64,000 nt of DNA from Akkermansiaceae bacterium (GTDB taxonomy: Bacteria > Verrucomicrobiota > Verrucomicrobiia > Verrucomicrobiales > Akkermansiaceae), in NCBI GenBank assembly GCA_905181965.1, contig CAJIZY010000002.1, positions 124,001 to 188,000 of the forward strand. The letters are read 5' to 3'. The notes under the pieces are model-generated. The model was not told the origin of the DNA and did not search any database. It saw nothing but the letters and a program-made list of their open reading frames with translations. Position numbers and translations under genes: made by a program. Of this stretch, positions 48,028 to 58,273 are shown one piece after another; position 1 is the first letter of the stretch, and every line of letters starts with the position of its first letter.

Positions 48028-48164
48028 AATTAGCTGGGTTTTTGGTGCCGCAGACACGGCTTTCTGTCAAGATTTCCCCGGTTTTCACAATTCTGCCCCG
48101 AGAAGCACGCACCTTCCTTGCGCCTTGTCATTCAAGGGTTCTTTGCTCATTCTCCTTAAAACTC

Positions 48165-49001
48165 ATGAAGATCAAGAAAGCGGTCATTACGGCAGCCGGC
48201 CCCACACAGCAGCACTTACCTCTGCAGACCCTCATCAGCCCCAATGGAAGGACTAAAACGGTCGTGGCTTTCATTCTCGACGAAATCTTCGCCAGTGGGA
48301 TCGAATCCGCCGCTATCGTCATCGCACCAGGAACAGAGAAGGCTTTCTCCTCCGCAGTCTCCAACCATCTTGATAAAGTCGTCTTCATAGAACAAGCGAC
48401 TCCACGGGGATATGGACACGCCATTCTTTGCGCCCGGGATTTTACTGGAAACGAACCATTTCTCGTGATGGTGGGGGACCATCTTTACCTTTCTCTTGCC
48501 AAAGAATCGTGCGTTCGCCAGCTCCTGAATTTTGCATCACAAGCAAACGGGCCAGTTTCTGCGGTACAACCAACCCACGAAAGTAAGCTTCCATTTTACG
48601 GGACGGTGGCAGGTTCTCCGGTTGGAGGAATTCAGGGACTCTATGAAGTTTCCCATATCATCGAGAAGCCGACTCCCACCATCGCCGAGCAAGAGCTTAT
48701 CGTTCCGGGCTTACGATCAGGCAACTATCTTTGCTTCTTTGGGATCCACGTTCTAACCGCACCCGTAATGAAATACCTTGATCAAGCATTCACCGAAAAA
48801 GAAGATCTTCCACTCACACCTAGTCTTGCTGCTGCAGCTAAAAGTGAAAAATATCTAGCGTGCGAAATTGAGGGCCTGCGCTTCAATATCGAAGAATCCT
48901 ATGGACTCCTTCGAGCTCAACTCGGAATGGCCCTCTCAGGTGAAGGGCGCGACGAAGTAATGGGTTACATGATCGAACTGATTGCTGCTACCCGACGCTA
49001 A
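48165..49001 (+). CDS. GalU-like nucleotidyltransferase (UTP-glucose-1-phosphate uridylyltransferase family)
   Basis: 278 residues from ATG at 48165. A Rossmann-like nucleotidyltransferase fold: VITAAGPTQQHLPLQTLISP (the usual G-x-G-T-R-x-L-P-x-T-K loop is changed), GYGHAILCARDF, LVMVGDHLYL with the metal Asp, HIIEKPTP and LRSGNYLCFFGIHVLT. It likely makes a UDP- or dTDP-sugar. The altered nucleotide loop leaves activity uncertain. The kinase/pyrophosphorylase fusion gene starts 17 bp downstream, so the two are an operon of sugar activation. Confidence 0.82.
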   Translation: MKIKKAVITAAGPTQQHLPLQTLISPNGRTKTVVAFILDEIFASGIESAAIVIAPGTEKAFSSAVSNHLDKVVFIEQATPRGYGHAILCARDFTGNEPFLVMVGDHLYLSLAKESCVRQLLNFASQANGPVSAVQPTHESKLPFYGTVAGSPVGGIQGLYEVSHIIEKPTPTIAEQELIVPGLRSGNYLCFFGIHVLTAPVMKYLDQAFTEKEDLPLTPSLAAAAKSEKYLACEIEGLRFNIEESYGLLRAQLGMALSGEGRDEVMGYMIELIAATRR

Positions 49002-49018
49002 TCTTCTCATAACTTCCG

Positions 49019-52000
49019 ATGTTAGTCTCACTCATCACCGCAGAGGACCCCGCGACACGCGATCGCTCATTAGCGGAGGCTTGTGTTTCTCTCGATGCGA
49101 AGGGTCTCTTGCAAGAATGCTCCGCACTAGATGCTTTCCGCCGCACATCGGAAAATCTCTATCATCGCGTTCGTGCCATCTTTTTTCTGCAAGCCATTCA
49201 TCGGTTTCACCTCCCCGAAAAACTCCCCACTTTAGATACCGGATCCATCCCTTTCGATGGTTACGAGAACCTTCTTGGGCGCCACTTTGAGGAAGCCATA
49301 GAAGTCTTTCTTAGAGTCCAAGACCGGGAAGGCCCATCCGATGGCATTTGCTCCGCTCTCGCATCAGCTTATCATCAACTCGCCTTTCAAACTCTGGCCG
49401 ATCAAGTCCGAAAATCAGTCCGGACGGTCCGTGGAAACCAGTGGATGTTTCGCATGGGGCACCCAGCTGATCACCCACTCCGCATCCGTCATGAACTCCT
49501 CGAGCAGGACGAACATCGCTTTCCCATTCTCTGCGAACGCACTCCTGTTCGCATGGATTTGACCCACTCGGCTTGGTCGGACATTTTTTTCCTAGGCATG
49601 GACTTCCCCCAAGGAGCCCGTGTCGTCAACGTCTCAGTGGATCTCGCTGTTCATGGACGCGACGCCGTGCCCAAACCTCCGGTCGAGGCCTACTTTCGTA
49701 TTATCGATGAACCGGTCCTCAAGCTCACGTCTATTGACCTCAAGGCCACTGCCATCATCACCTCCCTAGCCGATGTCTTCGACTTTGCGAAAGACTACCT
49801 CGGACTTCTCAAAGCGGCCATCATTGCATCTGGCATCATCCCGCCGGGCATTGAAGGATCCGGGAAATCCCTCGCCGAGCTTCTCAATAGACTGGTAGGC
49901 CCCAATCGCGGAATTGAAATTATCTCCTCGGTCAATGACATCCCAAAAGGCTCCCGTCTAGCCGTTTCGACAAACCTCCTCGCCGCCCTCATCAGCGCCT
50001 GCATGCGCGCCACGGGACAAACCCAATCGCTCACCGGCGAACTCACCGAAAACGAAAGACGTCTTGTCCTTGCCCGTGCCATTCTAGGCGAATGGATCGG
50101 TGGCTCCGGCGGTGGCTGGCAAGACTCTGGCGGCGTCTGGCCAGGAATCAAACTGATCGAAGGGGAACTTGCCGGCGAAACCGACCCAGAACACGGAATC
50201 TCCCGCGGGCGCCTTATGCCCAAGCACAAGGTCTTCAATCAGGAGGAAATCCCTAACTCTGCCCGGCAGGCCCTCACCGATTCCTTGATTCTCGTTCACG
50301 GGGGCATGGCTCAAAACGTCGGTCCCATCCTCGAGATGGTCACCGAAAAATATCTTCTCCGATCTTCCGAGGAATGGAGAGCACGCCAAGAGGCTCTCGA
50401 CCTCCTCGACCAAATCGTAACGGCCCTCGCTAGCGGCAATATCCGAGAACTTGGACGCCTCACCACCGAGAACTTCCGGGGGCCACTCCAAACGATCATT
50501 CCTTGGGCCACCAATCACTTCACGGAAACTCTCATCGATCGCGTCTCCAAGAAATTTGGGGAAGACTTCTGGGGCTTTTGGATGCTCGGCGGCATGTCCG
50601 GTGGCGGTATGGGCTTCATTGTCGAACCATCACGCAAGCAGGAAGCCCTCAATATCATTCACGACATTATGATTCAAACCAAGCGGGAGCTCGAAAACGC
50701 CCTCCCCTTCGCCATGGATCCCGTCGTTTACGACTTCGCGATCAACCCCCATGGGACCTTTGGTCAGATCCATCGTGGAGACGAAGCCCTCCTCCCGCCC
50801 CCCTACTATCACCTCGCTCTTGCCGACACGCTGCGGACTCCTCCCGAGAAACTCTCACCGACAACTCGTGCGGAACTCGATCAATTCGCCCGAGCCTGCC
50901 GGACAAACTCCACATTTTCTTCTTCTGTCGAGTCCCTCTTCGAAACACTCATTCCGCATGTCGACAACGACGCGAACGGTGATAACTCACTTTCCAAACT
51001 CCTCGCCGAAAACGGATTTGATCAGCGACAGCACGAAGAAATTCGTCAAGACCTTTTCGAAGGTAGAATCGGGCTTGCCCAAAACCGCTTACCTCCGACC
51101 ACTCTTATCAAGGATGTCTCACCTACAGACATCACTGATTTCACCAAATCAGATTTCACGAAAGATCTCGCGGTTGGTGAACAAGCACTCGCAAATGGGG
51201 AAGTCGGTGTCATCACGCTCGCCGCCGGGGCCGGATCACGCTGGACCCAGGGAGCGGGAGTTTGCAAGGCGCTCCACCCCTTCGTTCGTCTTAGCGACCG
51301 CCATCGTACCTTTATCGAAACCCACCTAGGCAAGTCCCGCAAACGTGGCCACGAAGCAGGCTCGACCATCCCCCATGTTTTCACAACATCCTACCTAACC
51401 CACCAGCCCACCCGCCAATTCTTGGATACCGTTAAGGATTACAATTATCCTGGCTCGCTCCACTTATCTCAAGGTCGATCAGTGGGCCTTCGTATGATTC
51501 CAACTGTGAGTGACCTACGCTTTGCCTGGGAGGAAATGCCACAGCAGATCCTCGATGAGCAGCAGCAAAAAATGCGTGACTCAGTCAGGTCGGCCTTGCT
51601 CAACTGGGCCCAATCGACCGGGGAAGCGACTGATTACACCGACAACCTCCCGCTACAGTGCCTCCACCCTGTCGGTCACTTTTACGAAGTTCCCAACCTC
51701 CTTCTCAATGGGACTCTCGCCGATCTCCTAATCGACCGGCCACAACTCAGGACCCTAATGTTGCACAACATTGACACTCTTGGAGCTGATGTTGACCCCG
51801 CCCTTCTTGGCCACCACTTGGCAGGAAAGACGGGACTCACTTTTGAAGTCATCACCCGTGCCGAGATGTGCTGAGATGTGCCGAGCCAGGGTGCTGAGGA
51901 ATGCCGTTCGGTGCCTCGCGATGCCTCGCGAGCGAGGGGGTTTGCACGAGATACCGAACGCTACAAACATATTCCGAAAGCTCTGCTCGTTCGGCCTTAC

Positions 52001-52307
52001 TCGAGACGATATTCTTGCTCGTGACGAAAAGAAGATCCTCGCTGGCATCCGAAAAATCGCCTCAACCCTTCCCACTTATATCACGCTTAAAGAAGTTAAA
52101 AAGCGCTGGGGCCACGGCCAGGAAGACGTTTTCCCCGTAACACAATTCGAAAAACTCTGGGGTGACCTCACGACCCTCCCCGGCATCGATTCAAAATTCA
52201 TCGTTGTTCCAAGGTCCCGCGGCCAGCAACTCAAAGACCCCGCTCAACTGGACGCCTGGCTCCGCGACGGCTCCGCCGACCACATCGAATCGCTTTGCGA
52301 GTGGTAA
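49019..52307 (+). CDS. Fusion of a fucokinase-like GHMP module and a UDP-sugar pyrophosphorylase-like module (frameshifted near C-terminus)
   Basis: About 1095 residues. After an N-terminal helical region, residues 175-560 resemble fucokinase-type GHMP kinases: RMDLTHSAWSD (sugar-binding R-x-D...WSD), PKGSRLAVSTNLLAALISA (ATP loop, degenerate) and GGSGGGWQDSGGVWPGIKLI. Residues from about 735 are a UDPGP-type nucleotidyltransferase: GVITLAAGAGSRWTQGAGVCK and later TYITLKEVKKRWGHGQEDVF, with a normal end VESL-like (HIESLCEW). The frame breaks between 51865 and 51975, a stretch rich in short repeats, where more than one indel is needed to join LTFEVITR to LAMPRE and then FGLTRDD. Phosphorylation plus nucleotidylation of one sugar is the likely joint role. 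Confidence 0.8.
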
Positions 52308-52448
52308 AGATTGATATTATTTCATCCCTTTCTAATTGAATTTGAGACCATGACAAGGGTGATACATTTATCGGTCGTGCTCTCATCGTCAGCATACGAG
52401 TTTGATCTATAGGAAGCTGGTGATCGGTTTACCATTAAGCACGAAACT

Positions 52449-53030
52449 TCAAATCTCAACCGCCTCCTCGAGCATCTGGCGATACTCAACCTGCGGAACT
52501 TCGTATCCTCCGAAAGTTCTCAAATGATCCGTCATCCATTGAGTATCCAGTAAAATAACTCTCTCTTCGCGAAGCCATTCAACCAAGTTCACCAGAGCGA
52601 TCTTGCTCGCATCGGTCTTACGGCTGAACATGCTCTCACCAAAAAAAGCCCGTCCCAGTCGCACCCCGTAGAGCCCGCCTTGTAATCCCTCTTCATCCCA
52701 GCACTCCACCGAATGGGCAAATCCTTGTTTAAAGAGCTCGCAATAACTCTCCATAATCACCGGGTCGATCCAGGTTTCCTCTCGGTCGCAGCATCCTTCC
52801 ATCACCTCCTGAAAAGAAGTGTCAAATCGGACCTCGAAGGGTCGCTTTTTCATCGAACGTCTCAAACCGCGCGGAATGTGAAATCGGTCATCGAGTGGAA
52901 TAATTCCCCGCTCCTTTGGCTGAAACCAATAAATTTCGCCATCTTCCGACATCGGAAAAACCCCCTCCATATAGGCACCCAAAAGGACTTCAGTCGGAAT
53001 TTTCTCCACATCGGTATTTTCGCGATACAA
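52449..53030 (-). CDS. aat: Leucyl/phenylalanyl-tRNA--protein transferase
   Basis: Adds Leu or Phe to N-terminal Lys/Arg of proteins, marking them for ClpS-ClpAP degradation. 193 residues. Core motifs: EVLLGAYMEGVFPMSEDGEIYWFQP, RGIIPLDDRFHIPRGLRR, WIDPVIMESYCELFKQGFAHSVE (in parts), GGLYGVRLGRAFFGESMFS and LLDTQWMTDHLRTFGG. The only upstream in-frame start is TTG at 53030, since a TAG lies six codons earlier; a GTG a few codons in is an alternative. Confidence 0.93.
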   Translation of the reverse strand: MYRENTDVEKIPTEVLLGAYMEGVFPMSEDGEIYWFQPKERGIIPLDDRFHIPRGLRRSMKKRPFEVRFDTSFQEVMEGCCDREETWIDPVIMESYCELFKQGFAHSVECWDEEGLQGGLYGVRLGRAFFGESMFSRKTDASKIALVNLVEWLREERVILLDTQWMTDHLRTFGGYEVPQVEYRQMLEEAVEI

Positions 53031-53059
53031 AGCCCTGATTTCAATCTACAATTCTGCTC

Positions 53060-53542
53060 ATGAAAATTGATCTCGCTAACTTACCCGACGAAGGCCAGCA
53101 CTTTGAGGGCGAGCTTCCTCCCGAAGTCTTTGACCTTCAAGAGAGTGACATCATCAGCGTCAGCGCGCTAGAATACTCTCTTTTCACCCAGCGCTTTGAC
53201 ACCGAACTCCTTTTAAATGGTAGCCTGCAGGCTACATTTGAGCTCACCTGCATGCGAAGCCTTCATTCCTTCAAGCAAACCATCTCGATGCCATCTGTTG
53301 CGGTTCAGCATCGAAATCGGCAACGACGGCGAAATTGACGCCTCGGAGGCCATTCGAGAAGAAGTTCTATTGGAACTCCCGACCAACCCGCGCTGCGAAG
53401 ATGGCGACACCCCCGGGAAATGCCAAATAGATCCGAAGTATTTAGCAGTGGACAAGTCGACCAATGATGGAGTAGACAACGCCCCCGCGCAGGACGGCCC
53501 AATCCATGGGGTGCTCTGGACGCATTCGACTCTCAAGATTAA
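53060..53542 (+). CDS. DUF177/YceD-family 23S rRNA accumulation protein (two frame breaks)
   Basis: YceD homologues precede rpmF in many bacteria and aid 23S rRNA maturation. The start [20 protein letters not shown] and the Cys motif region [14 protein letters not shown] are in frame 1. The next part ([47 protein letters not shown]) lies one frame over, and the conserved end [13 protein letters not shown] is in a third, ending at TAA 53540-53542. One missing C near 53500 and an indel near 53290 would restore a protein of about 160 residues. rpmF follows 20 bp later. Confidence 0.82.
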
Positions 53543-53562
53543 CCTTCTTACCCACCAGATTC

Positions 53563-53748
53563 ATGGCCTCACCAAAACGTCGCACCTCCAAGCACAAACA
53601 GAAGCTCCGTCGTGGAGCCAACCGTTGGCGTAAGCCCCTTCTCAAGACCTGTCCTGAGTGCGGTACTAGCATTCCCGGACATATCGCCTGTCCGGCTTGC
53701 GGAACCTACCGTGATCGCCAGGTGGTCACCGACATCGATCAAATCTAG
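53563..53748 (+). CDS. rpmF: Ribosomal protein bL32
   Basis: 61 residues: [20 protein letters not shown], then the zinc-ribbon Cys pairs in CPECG and CPACG and the end of the normal bL32 pattern (GTYRDRQVV). The zinc-binding (four-Cys) form is present, not the Cys-free paralogue. It sits in the conserved DUF177-rpmF-plsX order. A strong terminator lies between it and plsX. Confidence 0.95.
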   Translation: MASPKRRTSKHKQKLRRGANRWRKPLLKTCPECGTSIPGHIACPACGTYRDRQVVTDIDQI

Positions 53749-53784
53749 ATCACGTCATCCAAACAAAATTCCAAAACTTTTCTG

Positions 53785-53812
53785 AGCGCGGGGGCACCCT
53801 CCGCGCTTTTTT
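53785..53812 (+). terminator. Rho-independent terminator between rpmF and plsX
   Basis: Arms AGCGCGG (53785-53791) and CCGCGCT (53801-53807) pair perfectly around a 9-nt loop and run into T6. It ends 7 bp before the plsX ATG at 53820, so plsX must rely on read-through or a promoter further upstream. Confidence 0.88.
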
Positions 53813-53819
53813 ACCATCC

Positions 53820-54856
53820 ATGAAGGTTGCACTCGATGCCATGGGCGGCGACAACGCCCCGCAGATCAATATCACCGGTGCCATTGAGGCACTAAAAAGC
53901 TTCCCGCTATCAGAGCTACTCGGAGTCCCAGCTCAGGATGGGAGTGCTCCACACTGCTTCCGAGTGCGGTCTGACCTCAGCCCGCGTGCCATCTTCATTG
54001 AGGCTCCTGAAGTCGTTGGTATGGACGAGTCCGGAGCCAAGGCTCTTAGGCGCAAGAAAAATTCATCAATCTCCATCGCAGCTGATCTCGTCAAAAAAGG
54101 TGACGCTCAGGCCCTCGTCTCGGCGGGTAACACTGGAGCAGCCGTCGCAACTGCCACGGTAAAGCTCCGCCTCCTAAAGGGAGTGCAACGAGCCGGCATA
54201 GCCTCGCCCATGCCCAATGAATTTGGCGTCTGTAACCTTCTAGATGCTGGAGCCAATCCGGAAGCCAAGCCAAGTCACCTTTTGCTGTCTTAGGAAGCGA
54301 ATATGCTAAGGCTGTTTATGGAATTGAAAATCCTCGAGTTGGTTTGATAAATATCGGTGAGGAAGAAGAAAAAGGGACCGCCTTCACCAAGGAAACGATG
54401 ATTCTCCTGAAAAATCTAGTCGAACAAGGCGACGCCCCCTTCACCCTCTGTGGTAATGTTGAAGGCCACGACCTTTTCCAAACTAAGCTCGACGTCTGCC
54501 TCTGCGACGGCTTCACCGGCAACATCGTTCTTAAAAGTTGCGAAGCCACCGCCAAGGCCATGTCCAAATGGATGAAAGAAGAGTTCAAAAAGAATCCTAT
54601 CCGCATCACCGGAGCACTCCTTGGCAGAGGCGCCTTCCAGGCCGTTAAGGATCGCACCAATTATGAATCTTACGGAGGAAGCCCTCTTCTCGGCGTCAAC
54701 GGTGTGGTGATCATCGCCCACGGCGGATCCTCCACTCTCGCAATCAAAAACGCCCTCAAAATGGCCGCCCAAGCGCTTAAACATGAGGTCAACCCCAAGA
54801 TCGAAGAAGCTCTCGCAAAGGTCAGCCTCCCAGATTTGGCTCCAGAACAAGAATAA
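53820..54856 (+). CDS. plsX: Phosphate acyltransferase PlsX (one frame break)
   Basis: Converts acyl-ACP to acyl-phosphate for phospholipid synthesis. MKVALDAMGGDNAPQ, ALVSAGNTGAAVATA and CNLLDAGANPEAKP identify it. After KPSHL the frame ends at a TAG (about 54290) and resumes one frame over as FAVLGSEYAKAVYGIENPRVG, LINIGEEEEKGT, VCLCDGFTGNIVLK and YGGSPLLGVNGVVIIAHGGS. A single lost base near 54280 explains it. Full length would be about 345 residues, normal for PlsX. As the gene is usually essential, a sequencing indel is likely. Confidence 0.9.
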
Positions 54857-55034
54857 GCTCTAATGCTCATCGTATTTGCTGGAAAGTTTCTGCGGCACCC
54901 AAAAGGCAGCACCTAGCAAACCAGCGCAGGAAATTGATCACTGAAACGGGGACCAAACCGCCCTATCGCCTAAGTTTTATAATTTTCGCTTCTTTCATGA
55001 TTGGCCCCCTCCACAACTCCTCCATGATCCTCTC

Positions 55035-56171
55035 ATGACGAATTTCGACAATCCGATCGGCCGACGGGAAACAGGCTCTCTCAAATGGGACCGCCGTGGC
55101 GATCTCGACCCTTTTTGGGTCGCTGACATGGATTTCACCTCCCCACCCGAAGTCATCGACACCATCCGCAAACGGGTCGACCACGGAGTCTTCGGATATG
55201 CCGTCCCACATCCTTCCCTCGTCGAAACCCTCCAAGGCTATCTCCTTGACCGAATCGGCTACACCTGCCCTGAAGAAGAAATCATTCACCTTGGCGGCCT
55301 TGTCCCTGCGCTCTCTCTCGCCGCCCGAGCTTTCGGGAAACCCGGAGAGAAAGTTCTTACCTGCACCCCCATCTACCCTCCATTCCTCGGTATCCATCAT
55401 GATGCCTCGATGGAACTCCTCAGCGTCGATCATGTTGAAATCAACGGACAGTGGACCTTCGATTGGCAAGCTCTAGAAGACAAAGTCACCTCCAACACCA
55501 AGATCTTTCTTCTCAGTAATCCCCAAAACCCCATGGCCCGAGTTTTTAAGGAGGAAGAGATCATTCAACTCGCCACCTTCTGTGAGAAGCATGAGCTAAT
55601 TTTGCTATCAGACGAAATTCACTGCGACCTCATTCTTGACGAAAGAAGGACTCCTCATTTCTCCGCCCTTAATTTACCCGAATCCCTGCGTGACAGAACC
55701 ATCACCCTCTTAGCTCCGAGTAAAACCTATAATATAGCTGGCCTCGGCTACGCCTTTGCGATCATTCCAAATGACTCCATCCGACGCCGCTTCACCGCGG
55801 TTCGCGGCCACACTCTCCCCGAGATCAATTGCATCGCTTATTATGCGGCTGAAGCAGCCTACAAACACGGCGAACCATGGCGACAAGACCTTCTCGCTTA
55901 CCTTCGTGAAAATCGAGACCTTCTCACCTCGACGATTCGCCAAAAAATACCCGGTGCCAAAGTTCCTAATATCGAAGCCACCTATCTGGCTTGGGTTGAC
56001 TGTAAGTCTCTCCAAATAGAGAACCCGGTCCAAGCAGCGGAAGACGCCGGGCTCTTCCTTTCCGACGGCAAGTTCTTTGGGAGAAACCGCTGTGTTCGCA
56101 TAAACTTTGGCACACAAACCAAACGGCTCGAATCAGCTCTTAGCACGTTCTGCGATGCCATGGAACTTTAG
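55035..56171 (+). CDS. PatB/MalY-type PLP-dependent C-S lyase (cystathionine beta-lyase-like)
   Basis: 378 residues, class I/II aminotransferase fold. DPFWVADMDFTSPPEV is characteristic of the MalY/PatB group, as are TCTPIYPPFLGIHH, LLSNPQNPMARVF, LLSDEIHCDLIL (PLP-binding Asp) and the Schiff-base Lys in APSKTYNIAGL. The Arg binding the carboxylate is in CVRINFGT. It probably splits cystathionine or related S-conjugates to a thiol, pyruvate and ammonia. No MalY regulatory partner is nearby. Confidence 0.9.
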   Translation: MTNFDNPIGRRETGSLKWDRRGDLDPFWVADMDFTSPPEVIDTIRKRVDHGVFGYAVPHPSLVETLQGYLLDRIGYTCPEEEIIHLGGLVPALSLAARAFGKPGEKVLTCTPIYPPFLGIHHDASMELLSVDHVEINGQWTFDWQALEDKVTSNTKIFLLSNPQNPMARVFKEEEIIQLATFCEKHELILLSDEIHCDLILDERRTPHFSALNLPESLRDRTITLLAPSKTYNIAGLGYAFAIIPNDSIRRRFTAVRGHTLPEINCIAYYAAEAAYKHGEPWRQDLLAYLRENRDLLTSTIRQKIPGAKVPNIEATYLAWVDCKSLQIENPVQAAEDAGLFLSDGKFFGRNRCVRINFGTQTKRLESALSTFCDAMEL

Positions 56172-56341
56172 GTAGCCCTCGCACACATCTCTTGAGGCTC
56201 TTTTGACCACCTGTCGCAACATCTAGTTTCCGCACAACTGCGGCCCTTCACGATATTGCCTAAGAGCAAGATCAGGTGACCTAGGTTGCGATTCCCAAAA
56301 ACCGCTGATAGCCACCTTCCTATGGCTAAGTAGTAAGGCCT

Positions 56342-57319
56342 GTGAGATTTAATTATGCTATTTTCATTTCGCTCCACGTCCTTCAAATCTGCCAAGGTTT
56401 CAGCGAAGAAGCTCTGACTCTTTCGAATCGACTAGAGGACACGAAAGCCGCTAAACTTCTTATCTTTAAGCTCCGCGATAACGAGGGTCACGGGATGGAT
56501 TGCCTTGATGTCTTCCAACCTCATTCAACAAAAAACGGCACCTCTTTCGGAGTCTCGCACTCCCTCCGGAACGGGGTATTCTCGGTCCACCTTTCTGAGT
56601 CCACCGACCTTAGGAACTGGAAACATGTGATCGAACTAGATCAACACGGTTCGCAAGCGACCGTCCACGAGACTGATGATGGGACCTTCCTACTTGCTTA
56701 CGAAAAAGATGCCCCAAATTCATGTTGGATCCGCTTAAGATCCTACTCTGATTTAGATGCCCTCCGCTCTGGAAGACATGATCACGAGATTGACTTACCC
56801 AGAACCCTCGCCCCCACCGCTGAAGGCACTCCTAGTTTTGAGAAGGTCGATATCGAGAATGGTAATCTTGCCACCTCGAATATCCAACTGCGCTTTCACT
56901 ACTTCAAATATGCACGGGTTGATCAACTCGCATCAGGCACCCTCATTAATTTTAAAAAATGGAAAGCAACCCCCTCTAGAAAACTGAATCAGGCCTTCAT
57001 CAAACTTGGGGCAGATGGCAATATCGGTGACCGAAGCAAATTCATCTGGAAGGACAAATCCTATTACTTGCAAGAAGTTCAAGGGACCCGCAGGGACTGG
57101 GGAACATGGGGCCTCTTCTTGTGCGATTCTAATGGGCTCCCACTAAAAAGGCTGGATCTTAAAACGCCGGGCCACTCGACTGCTTTTGCAAACGCGACAG
57201 TTTCCCAAATTAAAGATAAGAGTGGACAAGAGCTTTTGGTTTTCACCGCCTTCCTCCATAGTAAAGGCTCCTCCCCGCTGGAATCTGGCCAGATGCTCCT
57301 TACTTTTGACGCCCTCTAG
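56342..57319 (+). CDS. Exported protein, possibly beta-propeller, function unknown
   Basis: 325 residues, GTG start at 56342 followed by a weak signal peptide (MRFNYAIFISLHVLQICQG). The sequence alternates short strands with aromatic and Asp turns (VHLSESTDLRNWKHVIELD, VHETDDGTFLLAYEK, KFIWKDKSYYLQEVQG), as in five-bladed propellers of the GH43/GH32-like type. No complete catalytic triad could be assigned, so I give no enzyme function. It stands alone, between the C-S lyase gene and a caspase-like protein gene. Confidence 0.6.
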   Translation: MRFNYAIFISLHVLQICQGFSEEALTLSNRLEDTKAAKLLIFKLRDNEGHGMDCLDVFQPHSTKNGTSFGVSHSLRNGVFSVHLSESTDLRNWKHVIELDQHGSQATVHETDDGTFLLAYEKDAPNSCWIRLRSYSDLDALRSGRHDHEIDLPRTLAPTAEGTPSFEKVDIENGNLATSNIQLRFHYFKYARVDQLASGTLINFKKWKATPSRKLNQAFIKLGADGNIGDRSKFIWKDKSYYLQEVQGTRRDWGTWGLFLCDSNGLPLKRLDLKTPGHSTAFANATVSQIKDKSGQELLVFTAFLHSKGSSPLESGQMLLTFDAL

Positions 57320-57583
57320 TTCTGATAAATATTTCGCTAAAAGCGAAAACTAACCCTCCTTCGATAGCGAAGATAACTGACAAAAAGGAGGGCCTAGTAG
57401 TCGAAGACTCGAGGTTTGCAGGGGCTATTTTGGCCTCATTGACCATCTCATCCAAACAACCAAGATCATACCAGCCATCAAACATCTCCGCTAAAATCGA
57501 TTGAAATACGTCAATCACTCCTTCTCACTGAACTTATCGCCTCCAGCCTTGAAGCCGTCTCAAAGCAAAGACATACTAGCGCC

Positions 57584-58255
57584 ATGAAGTTTTGGGCCCT
57601 TTCACTCTTACTCATCCTAGGACTGCCTCTTTTTGGGAGTCAGCATGTGATCCTTTGTGGCGGCCCAGCCTCACGGAAGTGGGAAAACCTTCGCGTCGAA
57701 CAAGATCGCCATGATAGTTGGTGGGCCAATTTCGTTCGAGCCTCGACTATGCGGATGGATGAAATACGAAAATCCTATGGCTCCAATTCTACGATCACTT
57801 GGATTGTTTACAAAAATGGTTACCTCACCCGAGGACGCGACGACCAAAAGCCCTACACTTCATGGATCGAAGAGCAGGCTATGAAAAGAAAAGCTCAACT
57901 TGTTTGGATCAATACTGGCGCTCAAGCGATTTCCACGATCAACCTCCAGCGAGATATCATTACGTTCGATTTTTTTGGTCACTCCAACCGCCACTGCTTC
58001 ATGCTCGACTACGGCAGTGACGTAATGGCAGTCAGCCAGACCTGGATTCACGAAAGAGACCTCGAGAAGATCAACCGCCGCATCTTCGCAAAAAATGCCT
58101 TTTGCCAAAGCTGGGGCTGCCACACAGGTGAAAGCATGTCTGCTGTCTGGAAACGCCATATGGGATTTCCCCTCATTGGCGCCAAGGGAAAAACCGACTA
58201 TGCAGCGCTCTCTCTTGGTAAAATGCCCACCGTCTCCGGCGAGTGGATTCGGTAA
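57584..58255 (+). CDS. Exported putative caspase-fold (clan CD-like) protein
   Basis: 223 residues with signal peptide (MKFWALSLLLILGLPLFGSQ). Two motifs suggest a His/Cys dyad: FDFFGHSN with His133 at a strand end, and CQSWGCHTG with Cys179 after the next predicted strand. That spacing and the small residues resemble clan CD peptidases. An N-terminal HVILCGGP strand is also consistent. Assignment is from motif geometry only and activity is unproven. It lies 18 bp before bioB and is co-directional with ldt and serB, likely one operon. Confidence 0.55.
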   Translation: MKFWALSLLLILGLPLFGSQHVILCGGPASRKWENLRVEQDRHDSWWANFVRASTMRMDEIRKSYGSNSTITWIVYKNGYLTRGRDDQKPYTSWIEEQAMKRKAQLVWINTGAQAISTINLQRDIITFDFFGHSNRHCFMLDYGSDVMAVSQTWIHERDLEKINRRIFAKNAFCQSWGCHTGESMSAVWKRHMGFPLIGAKGKTDYAALSLGKMPTVSGEWIR

Positions 58256-58273
58256 CTCCTCACCACCAATTTT

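Noticed and set aside
57300-57518. A small minus-strand gene of 72 codons with a purine-rich leader
   Set aside because: It overlaps the end of the upstream gene, has a GTG start with the purine run too close, and shows no recognisable family; a hairpin-rich intergenic region is as likely.
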